Part shown: positions 55,718 to 64,000 of the stretch, piece after piece
Layout of the letters: each line of letters begins with the position of its first letter
Numbering within the stretch: position 1 is the stretch's first letter
Assembly (NCBI GenBank): GCA_033398695.1
Contig: CM065801.1
Span: 6,200,001-6,264,000 of the forward strand
DNA from: Orobanche coerulescens
Taxonomy: Eukaryota; Streptophyta; Magnoliopsida; Lamiales; Orobanchaceae
Length of the DNA: 64,000 bases
Reading direction: 5' to 3'
The notes under the pieces: generated by a model
What the model was told of the DNA's origin: nothing
Seen by the model: only the letters and a program-made list of their open reading frames with translations
The model's database searches: none
Translations under genes and position numbers: made by a program

Positions 55718-56192
55718 TAGGGATGTCAATGAGTCGGGTAAGGTACGAGTATGCCTCCTCTATACCCTACTCTATTTGAGTCGGATCGGGTTCGGGTATT
55801 GCCCATCGGGTAATCGAGTACCCAATGGGCATTCGGGTACCCGTATACCCTATATTTAAGAATATAAATATTTTTCATACATATCATATATACATATAAT
55901 GTAATTAATAAATTCAATTTAGTATAATAAATATTTAAAATATAATATTTCATATAATAATATATATAATTTATAATATAATATAATATTTATGTATAAT
56001 ATAAAATAATAATATATTTATAGAATTTAAACGGGTACGCGGGTCGAGTAATCGGGTCGGGTATTCGGGTAATATACTATACCCATACTCTACCCTTACC
56101 CGACCATAAAAATTCGGGTTCGATCGATACCCGATCCGATTTCGGGTTTATCCGACGGGTAGGATCGGATACGGATAAAGTTGACATCCCTA
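55718..56192. mobile_element. hAT MITE (475 bp) in the left arm
   Basis: Perfect termini TAGGGATGTCAA and TTGACATCCCTA, with exact 8-bp duplication GTTTGGAC (55710-55717 and 56193-56200). The right arm of the host element (complement) shows GTTTGGAC uninterrupted, an internal empty site. Confidence 0.93.
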
Positions 56193-56450
56193 GTTTGGAC
56201 GGCCTTCTATTGTGCCGTTAAACTGACTGCACGTGCCTCACACGCGAGGATATACTCGTTTTTTCATTTATGGTGCAGAATTCATGAATGTGTCACTGAA
56301 TTAGACTAAATTGTACCACCAATTCTCTCACGATTTGAGCAATAGAGCCCTTCCATTACATCAATGTCTCTATCAATTCACGATAGCAGTCTAAAATTGA
56401 AATCAGTCCCTGACCATCCACACAAACCCAACGTCCTTCAGCACCAATCA

Positions 56451-56608
56451 AATTCCAGATTTAAACCAAAAACAGAAAGGGGGACGAGCAGCAGCCTTCG
56501 CGCTGCGCCACCGGTGAACCCGACCGAAATCTGAATTCCAGATTTAAACCCAAAAAAAGGAACGAGAAGCAGCAGCCTTCTCCGCTGCGCCACCGGTGAA
56601 CCCGACCC
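56451..56608. repeat. Two tandem copies of a 75-80 bp segment
   Basis: Both copies run AATTCCAGATTTAAACC, AGCAGCAGCCTTC, GCTGCGCCACCGGTGAACCC and GACC. They lie in the interior of the long-inverted-repeat element and could come from captured upstream DNA of a gene; no coding signal. Confidence 0.8.
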
Positions 56609-57233
56609 TAATTTGAACCAGCAGCCACTACGACCACCAAGTCATAACTAACAAAAATCAACTGGTTCCAGAATTAAAACCCGACCCATTAGAACTGGAA
56701 TCGAATCGCCACACAATTCACCGCTGCTAGTCGTCGTGGGCTGAGGATGATTGAGCGAGCGAGAGGAAGAAGAAGGGGAGTGGACTTGTTTGTTAGTGGG
56801 TGTGCATCTGAAAGTTTGAGGGTGAAGAGGGGAGACAAGTGAGAGAAACGTGAGATGAGGGAGAAATCCGGAGTGGGAGAGACGGATCGAGAGAATTTAG
56901 AGAGATGGGAAAACCTTAGAGAGAGATCGAACAGAAGAAAAAAAACGGAAGTATGGGGGTGTGAGGATGAGACAGTAAAATCAAAAAAAATATTGAAAAT
57001 TTAAAAGAGAAAAATTAAACCGAACTAAAGATCGATGAAAAGACGAGTATAACCTCGTGTGTGAGGCACGTGTAGACAGTTTGACGGCACAATAGACGGT
57101 CGTCCAAACAAAGGACCAATAATGTTATTCTTTACAAAGATGAGGACTGTGAATGCAATTTTAAAGTCTCAGAGACGGTAGATGCAATTTTCGCCAAACC
57201 AAGGGACGATTAATTTACTCAAAAAAAAATCTT

Positions 57234-57465
57234 TGTTCCGAAAAATCCTTCCCATATTGGTGTCTTACCTAATACTAGTTTTAGGGGGATAAGAGTTATG
57301 GAAGGTTCTGGACTCTTCCATAAGTAGTTGGATCCTGTTAGATGTCTTACCTTAACTAGGAATCCTATGTATGGAAAGACTCTCTTTGTAATGCCTATAT
57401 AAAGGCCCCTCTATTCATTGTTATCAATACAATTGATTTGCTGTCTTTACTTTTCTCCTCAAACA
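57234..57465 (+). repeat. 5' LTR (232 bp) of the copia-type element
   Basis: TGTTCCGAAAAATCC to CTCCTCAAACA. A promoter-like CCTATATAAAGGCC lies near 57396, and TATCAATACAATT follows. The adjoining primer-site motif is the same as at 7796-7808. Confidence 0.65.
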
Positions 57466-57875
57466 CGTTATCAGCACGTAGCTCGAACGAAGAAAAAAAG
57501 AGAAAAAATCGGCCGAGCACCGCCGCCACAGCCCGGCCATCGCCGTCGTCCGCTCGCCGCTACCGCCGCCACTTGCTTCAGCCTCAGCTGCCATTGCCAT
57601 CATTGCCAATGCCACTGAGCACCGCTGCCGCCCGCTCTGCCGCGCTAACCGGACCGCCGCCTCCATCGCGGGACCGCCGCGCCAGAATCGCCTAAAGCCG
57701 CCAAAGACAGCCGCGCCAGGCTGACGCCGCCGCCTCCACCGCCGACCGCGCGCCAGATTCGCTAAAGCGCCAAAGACAGCCGCCGCCAGAGCCGCCGGAC
57801 CGCCGCGCCAGATCCGCCTTAAAGCCGCCAAGATGGCCGCCAGAGCCGTCGGATCACGGGATCACCGCCGATCAT

Positions 57876-59169
57876 TGCGCTATTTCTTACACGCAAGTGC
57901 ACGTCATCGTTTACAAGTAATACAGTGATAAGTAGAGGCTCGTTCCCACGAGGACCGAATCTCTAACTACCGATTTTGTGTATTCCAATTTTATTTGAGC
58001 AATCGAATTTGGGTTTTTGCAATTAATAACTAAAAGAATTACTAAGCGATTAAACAAGAAAAACGATAGCTTGAATAAAAGAAATCAAATGATGAATAAG
58101 TCAGGATTCAATCCACTTTCGCTTATCCGAAATTACTCTCGATTATCCTAAATAAAAAATAATCCCAATTAATTGAAGGCGTAGATTGATAATATATTAT
58201 ACAGCCTCTCCCGAGGTCAATAGATTTATCTAAAGGCGAATAACGCACTCTATCCCTAGGTGAATTAATTCGTCAATAGGCGAAAAGCATAAAATCTCCC
58301 AAAGGCCACGTAGTTCCTATGAGTATATTCTTATCTCACAGAATAAAACGGTCCTCACCAATAGTTCCTCACCAATTCTCCTCTCCCGATTCGAATTGAA
58401 TGATTAAATCAATACAACTATTGGCCAGATAATTGCAAGCATTAAACACAATTGGGAAAACTCAACAAAAAGGTAATTAATTAGATAATCTCAAGCAATT
58501 CGTCAAAACTTAGGTTTCATCAAAACCCTAGATTAGGGCTTTAGCCTGACATACTAATAATTGAAATTACAGAATAAATAAATGAAAGCATAAAAATCAA
58601 ACGCAGATGAAGCTCGGATTCCTCCGTTCTTCAGCTTCTGCCCTCTGCCTTTGAAGTCTTCTGCTTCCCTCTTCTTCTGCCGTCTCCAAGCTTAGGCTCA
58701 AAAAGATAAAATATCCAAAGATAATTAATTAGGGTCTTAAAGCTCAGCACATCTTCCAAATCGCGTCCGTATCAGTAGGTCGAAAACTGGCTTCGAAACG
58801 GCCCTAATCCTCGAGGACATAATAAAACCGCCAAGTGTGCGGCGCACTAAATAATTGCATGCGCACGGGGCCTTTAGCCGATGCTCAGGCGTCCTTAATT
58901 TTCTCGTGCCGCGACTCACACTGGGTGTGCACAGAGTCTGATTTACTCGCTTTGGCTGGGTGTCTTCCTGTGCCGCGGCCCTGCTTCCTTGTGTCGCGGC
59001 TCATAGTCCAGATTTGCCGTTTTCGCCCGTTTTGCCTCGTTTTAGCTTCCGGACTTCAATTTCCTGTCAATCATACAAAATTAAGGCATTAAGGGCTCAT
59101 TTAGACAATTTCACTATCCAAAATAATACAAAATAATGATAAATAAGCGTATAAAAATACGCCTAACAC
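57876..59169 (-). repeat. Unclassified repeat, possible solo LTR
   Basis: Plus-strand limits are taken as TGCGCTATTTC and CGCCTAACA (TG..CA on the minus strand). TAGAGGCTCGTTCCCACGAG near 57933 resembles a phrase seen in plant LTR repeats. A short palindrome GCGTATAAAAATACGC lies next to the right end. No target duplication was found, so the class is uncertain. Confidence 0.35.
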
Positions 59170-59536
59170 CGACCGCCGCCGCCGCGGACCGCCACCGACC
59201 AGCTCCAGTCCAGCCATGTCCGACCCGGTTCCGACTCTCGGACCAAAACCCGAACATCAACTTATCTTCGGAAGCCACCAAAATTGCGCCTCCGGTTTCA
59301 CGTCGTCGCATCGAGTACCAACCGGTAGATCGAAGCACACCACAAATTCAGCACGTGCCTAATTTTATAATCGAGGTAATTATCTGACTTGTCCCTATTT
59401 CAATTCTCTCCTTTTGGGAATTTTTCTTTTGGGGACACGAGTTTTGGGTTCTTTATCTCCCACGCTACTTTGTGGTGGATGAGACCGCGAGAGAAGTCGG
59501 TATCTCTGCGTGTCGAAGAAAACTGTGTGACGGTCC

Positions 59537-60148
59537 TGTTGGGGTATAAAGGTTTTTATGGAGATCCGGATTTTCCAATGGATCGTGTAAACACTTTCCG
59601 AACTGATATTTCTACCCTATGCCCGGGTTACAAGAAATTCAGCCTAGGATAATCCAATGGAACACTTACGAATCTAGGCACAGAAACGTAAGCCAAATTG
59701 CTAGAGAAATTCTGTGTTTTTCAGAAAGATGGAGAGCTCAGAAAAAGGGTGTGTAAGACTCATGAGGAGAGCCCTATTTATACATGTCGGATTAGGGTTA
59801 CAATTAGGTCGATTTTAGGGTTTTGAGAGCGGCGCCGTCATTAGTGGTCCGAAATTAGGGTTGACGGGTGGCTTAACAAAATTGACGAAATTAGTCAATT
59901 TTACCACAGTCTCCCTCTAAAATTGCCAGGGGCTCTGCCCCATGGACCTGCCAGGCGCGCGCCCTAGATCCGTCACATGGGCGCCGCCCGACTCCCGACA
60001 TTAGTCCGTACCGGCTTATAATTCGATCTTATACATGTGTGCACTCCGCACATACCCGATCATATATTAGAATACGAATTATAAACCCCTTAGCTCACAT
60101 ATTAGTTCCAATTACACAAAATGAATGGTGACACTAAAATCACCAACA
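59537..60148. repeat. Solo LTR (612 bp)
   Basis: Begins TGTTGGGGTATAAAGG and ends ATCACCAACA. The five bases on each side are GGTCC (59532-59536) and AGTCC (60149-60153), four of five identical. No internal retroelement sequence accompanies it. Confidence 0.55.
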
Positions 60149-60383
60149 AGTCCTGGGGGAGTCACGGAATTGTTGAAAAGTCGATACTTGTGGTTGTTGC
60201 ATACACCACGTATCTGGGTGCGATCTGATATCGCCGTTTTTTTGTCGACTTTACTAAACAACAATTAAGGGAAGTAAATCGAGTAACGGTTATGTTAGAC
60301 GCTTTTAAAAGCATCGATTGTGACCGTTTACATTGTCACTGAAAATCCAACAAGACTAACTTCCTTTTGTTTATATCTTTTAG

Positions 60384-60497
60384 ATGGCACAAAGCTCCAA
60401 TGTTCATCCGTAGTTCGACATCCTTGACCATGCTGGTAAGGAGTACCATAGGTGGGTCTCAGACGTTCGCTTGGCGTTCGTCGGTAAGAGATTTACC
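60384..60497 (+). pseudogene. Copia Gag N-terminus, interrupted
   Basis: ATG at 60384 follows a TTTTAG splice-acceptor-like sequence. The frame reads MAQSSNVHP, a TAG, then FDILDHAGKEYHRWVSDVRL, which resembles the start of plant copia Gag (Leu-Asp...Gly-Lys-x-Tyr...Trp). The gypsy LTR starts after KRFT. Both the stop and the insertion disable it. Confidence 0.6.
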
Positions 60498-63468
60498 TGT
60501 AATATCCGCAATTTTCGATTTTCGGTAAATTTCTTTTTCGGCCGGAGTCCGTTTTGACGACTCGCTCCTGACCGTTTCGTCATTTCGAGAATGATTAATT
60601 CTGCACTTTTTGTCATCCGAGTTCGTTTCGGTATCGTTTTGTTGAGTTCCGAGCTTTTTAGCGACTTTTCCGCACTTGAGTGCGATTCTTGCGAATCTCG
60701 TCCGAAACTGTTGTTTCGAGTTTCTCGTAAGTTCATTTAATGTTATTATTCATGTTGCGAGCTTTGGTTTGGTGTTTCGATCGCGTATTGTGATTTTCGG
60801 ACGTTTTGGGCCATTTTCGTAATTTCCCAAAGTTTTGGGTAATTACTTCCGTTGTCGAATTCCGAGCCTTCGGGTGGTCGGAATCGTGTGTTCTCTTAGT
60901 GCTCGGATTCGTCTTTGCGAGTACTTCGTAACCGTATCTTCGATTCGTACTCAGGTTCGGGTTTCGGGGTCGTTCGGGCCGTCGGAGTTGGTCCCGGCCG
61001 AGTCATGGCCGGGCATCTTTGGCCGGGCCAAAGCCACCGCCGAGTAACGACGGTAGTGATCGCAGCTACGCACGTAAGGCCGATTACGCACGTAAGGCCC
61101 TCGGCCGTAACGCACGTAACGCTTCCGGCATTTACAGCGATGAGTTCGGCCATGGCGATTCGTCGTAAGCCATGTGGCTTCACGTCGTAATCCGGCCGGC
61201 AGTCGGCCTATTTAAGGCCAGCAGACGTTTTTCTTCAGCCATTTCTCACTCGTTTTCTTCCCTTCCGCGGCTGGGGGTGTGTTGATCATGGAGAGATGTT
61301 GTTGGACAATAAATCCATGAAGTCTTGGAGTTCATATCATCAATCATCCATCATATAACATCCTCCGATCTACTGACCAGTCGATTTCCTAGAAATCTAG
61401 TTTTGGGAATTTGGGTATTTTGGTTGTTTTCGTCCGATTAATCCGATTTAACTTAGGGTTATGATGGATTGATGATTATTTAGATATATTATATCATTTC
61501 CTTTATTATTCCATGGTTGGATCGTATCGATTCGTTGATTTGGTCGAGTTCTTGATCGACGCCTTGAAGGTGTCCGGTAGAATGTCATAGAGGGGTTTTC
61601 GGGCGTTCTACGATTATTCTTCCTCGTATGATCGATGATTTATTGATTATATGTTGTTAGGGTCGAATTCTTGTGAAGAACTCGAGTCGGAACCCTTCCG
61701 TTCGTCGTTTCCTTCAAGCTTCTCGATCGTGGGTGTATTCTTTTCCTTCGCCGGGGAATCGTAGGTGTTCGAGGTGTCCCGACTGAGCCGTGATTGTAGG
61801 ATTGTCCGGTATCGATTATTGAGGCAAGTATCTTGCCCATACATTACGTGTTTTGTGGATATTATGGTTGTTAATCGTCGATATGTGCTAAATAAATATT
61901 AATAACCATTTTTCAAAAGAATCAGAATATTTACATCATGCTTTTTGTAAAGGTGACCCGTGTGTGTCGGGAATTAATGTGCTTAGTTGAATATGTGAGC
62001 TAGTGTCGAGTATAGAATCACCTTACTTTCTTGTGATGTCATTGCGTATGATTATGTCGTTGGTAAATGTAAAGTGTAATTCTTTTGTCAAATTATGTGC
62101 TTGGAGTCACGTGTTTATGGATGAATATGTGAGTTTGTGTGATATTAGTTGTGTCGTTCGGTGCTGTTGAAATCTTGTGCTTCCTTGTGAATTGTATCAT
62201 TACTTGGTCGTGAGTATATGTTGGATGATCTGGCCATTCTAGTAAGGTACATCGACTATATATACTGTGATTGACCTTCGAGGCTTGTGGTTTGCAACTG
62301 TGATTTTGGAACGTGTGTGCGTGTTGTTCCTTCCACCCGGAGTGTCCGACGGGATGTCTGGGGGTCGATACTAAGGGGTACGGCCACGGAAGTGGACTTG
62401 GGTGCGTGTGTGGATGAACTTCCACCCGGAGTGTCCTACGGGATGTCTGGGGGTCGATACTAAGGGGTACGGCCGCGGAAGTGGTTTCCCACCCGGAGTG
62501 TCCGACGGGATGTCCGGGGTCGATACTAAGGGTACGGCCGGGTTACGATTGTGGTTTTCATCTTGAGGATGACGTTGATGTTTTCGTTAATTGTGATATT
62601 GTCCGGAGTATCACAATGCTTTGTGCTTGGGGTCGAGAGACATTATATATCGAGTCTTGGTGCTTGGCTAGAATGGCATAGGAATAAGGTGTTATGTGTA
62701 ATGTGTCCTTGTAAGTGAATTGAAGTGGATGATCGGGTCGTGGACCCTGTGTTTTGTGACGGAATGGTTGGGTCGTGGACCCCGTGTTTTGTTAAACGGT
62801 TTTGTATTTTGAAAAATGAACTTTGGGGCTGTGACCCTAATTGGCTTTCGAGGAATTAAGAACATTTTCAATTTGATGTTTTTAAAACTCCCGAGATTTG
62901 GAAATGGTTTCAAAATGCTTACTTGCTACGTTTCTGCTTTAAATACTAGAACTATTTTTAACTAAATATATCTCGGGAAGTCTTTCGTTATATTCTCGGA
63001 ATGTGTTGTGTATGGCTCGTATTTGCACTTTATACTTGCACTAGTGAAACAGTGGAGTTTTGCTAACCCCCGAGTAATCGGGGGGTGGATATCTGTATTG
63101 TGTCCAGGTACATGCAGGTTTTCGGGAGCAAGACACAGGATCGGCACGAGGGATGATGAAAGACGAATGATACTAATCACACGAAGGCCAGTTTTGGGTT
63201 CAGTTAGTCGGAGTCCATTGTATTGTCTTTTCCGCTGTCTTATTGTTTGTGGTGGTAATTATTTCACCCTTGCGTGGGTATGAGTCTGGATGAGTTTATG
63301 TATTTTTAGTTGTAAGTCAGTGTCGAAAGACCAAATCGGTCTATTGGTTCGTTATTTTGATTCGTCGGTATGTAATGTAATGTGTTGTTTTGATGTCTAG
63401 CCTGGCGGATCCTCACGAAGAGGGTCTGCGGCGTGTAATATTCCCGGTTCGATCTGGGGGGTGTTACA
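60498..63468 (+). repeat. 5' LTR of Tekay/Del-like element
   Basis: A TATA-like CCTATTTAAGGCC near 61208 may start the transcript. TACGCACGTAA recurs at 61065-61120, and a 64-bp minisatellite lies at 62331-62540. GGGTCGTGGACCC occurs twice at about 62733 and 62769. Confidence 0.75.
62331..62540 (+). repeat. Minisatellite in LTR, three units
   Basis: Units at about 62331, 62420 and 62486 each read CCACCCGGAGTGTCC, ACGGGATGTC, GGGGTCGATACTAAGG and GGTACGGCC. The unit core is about 58-64 bp with variable spacing. Confidence 0.85.
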
Positions 63469-64000
63469 TTTATGGTATCGGAGCTTAGGTTGAGGAAACC
63501 TAGGCTGTCGGGTCGAGTTATGTGTTGTTGAGTCTTGTATTGTCAGATTTTGTCTGACTGAGTCGTGTCGCGACGCGTCGTCTGGAATGTCGGCCGTGAT
63601 TAGTATCAAGGTGCAGCCATCATCTTCGTGCGATCTGTGGATGTAAGTCTCCCTACTACATGTTGTACCACGAGTTATACGAGCCTGTATGATTCTGTGT
63701 TATGTAGTAGTATTTGAAGGTGCATCGTGAGTAAGTGACATATATTTGTTAATTCCCGTTTTGTGCTAGAATGAAGAATGATATGGCCAAATGTATCCTT
63801 GTATGAACTGTTTTGCTTGCAAGAGCAACAACCTTGGAATTTTTAGTTTCGAAGGCTTCCGGGGAGCCACGTAAATTTTTAAAATGTTCTCCAAGGGAGG
63901 AATTTTTTTGATTTTTGTATGATGACCACAAGGTCGAAAATTTTTAGACTTCAAACTACCGATATTTCATTCTCATCTCATACTATAAGTTTTCAAAACT

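Larger units (their letters stand above)
55635..57195. mobile_element. Long-inverted-repeat element (MULE-like or foldback), non-autonomous
   Basis: The left arm (about 55663-56265, excluding the MITE) and the complement of the right arm (about 57155-57030) share ATTCACAGTCCT, AAAGAATAACAT, TGGTCCTTTGTTTGGACG, TCTATTGTGCCGT and CACGTGCCTCACAC in order, an imperfect inverted repeat of at least 130 bp. The interior (56270-57025) has no transposase. Exact ends and target duplication are not resolved. Confidence 0.65.
57234..60497 (+). mobile_element. 5' part of a copia-type element (LTR, leader, gag start)
   Basis: LTR-like sequence 57234-57465 is followed by CGTTATCAGCACG (57466-57478), a GC-rich leader, and at 60384 an ATG opening a copia Gag-like frame. 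The element is cut at 60497 by a Tekay-like gypsy element and no 3' LTR is in the window. The leader is interrupted by a repeat (57876-59169) and a solo LTR (59537-60148). Confidence 0.6.
60498..64000 (+). mobile_element. Tekay/Del-like Ty3/gypsy element, 5' part
   Basis: A 2971-bp LTR (60498-63468) starts TGTAATATCC and ends GGTGTTACA; TGGTATCGGAGC follows at 63473, and the interior continues GGTTGAGGAAACC out of the window. The very long LTR, the TGTAA...TTACA ends and the initiator-Met-type primer site are the style of Tekay/Del chromoviruses. No coding region is reached before the window ends. Confidence 0.75.

Noticed and set aside
57424..57831. 135-codon Ala/Arg-rich ORF on the minus strand
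   Set aside because: It follows from CCGCCGCC repeats in the leader; the opposite strand is open as well and neither resembles a family.
57876..59169. Helitron suggested by a palindrome followed by CTAA
   Set aside because: The palindrome touches the end instead of lying about 10 bp inside, the next base is C and no TC start at an A/T junction was found.
60896..61190. Opposed 91- and 95-codon ORFs in the Tekay-like LTR
   Set aside because: Arise from ACGCACGTAA repeats and GC-rich LTR sequence.

Overview
This window is heterochromatic nuclear DNA of a flowering plant, almost certainly a eudicot. The evidence is nested Ty1/copia and Ty3/gypsy LTR retrotransposons, PIF/Harbinger, hAT and Mutator-like DNA elements, a tRNA-derived SINE, a Cassandra-type 5S-bearing segment, GT..AG introns and plant-only domains (plant mobile domain, 2-oxoglutarate dioxygenase N-terminus, LOG fold). 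I see no intact single-copy host gene. Every recognisable coding region lies inside a mobile element and most are broken. The species cannot be named from sequence alone.

Layout. 1-830: tail of a GC-rich hAT-like element. 1690-8022: an LTR retrotransposon on the minus strand with short LTRs and target duplication ATAAT; it lacks gag-pol and carries a LOG-like cytokinin-enzyme copy, an unidentified 180-residue ORF and the N-terminal part of a jasmonate-oxygenase-like gene. 8535-23037: a copia element (target duplication CTTAC) whose pol is split by two further copia-type elements. One is a truncated SIRE-like copy (about 12010-14611). The other is a gag-pol-less element (14670-22090, target duplication CCTGT) with an intact 967-codon ORF, an RNase H remnant and a Cassandra/5S segment. 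23554-26247: a PIF/Harbinger element with a near-complete two-exon transposase and a nested hAT MITE. 26950-39055: a SINE split by a 12-kb hAT-like element that holds a 2.87-kb tandem array.

40092-54989: a Mutator-like element with about 50-bp terminal inverted repeats. It carries a plant-mobile-domain gene (plus strand) and, converging on it, a FAR1-like MULE transposase fused through one intron to an OTU peptidase domain (minus strand). An 8.4-kb gypsy element (44347-52766, target duplication CCCAC) sits inside the transposase gene; it has gag and a multi-exon antisense gene but no pol. 55635-57195: a long inverted repeat element with a hAT MITE in one arm. 57234-60497: the start of another copia-type element (LTR, primer site, leader and gag start), itself holding a solo LTR and another repeat. 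60498 to the window end: the 3-kb LTR and start of a Tekay/Del-like gypsy element.

The main points of interest are the repeated appearance of elements that lost pol but kept or gained other genes, the PMD plus transposase-OTU MULE, the chimeric 5S/copia element, the tandem array inside a hAT element, and a copy-to-copy discrepancy pattern at CAG/CTG sites that looks technical. LTR and target-duplication calls were made by eye; no database search was run.
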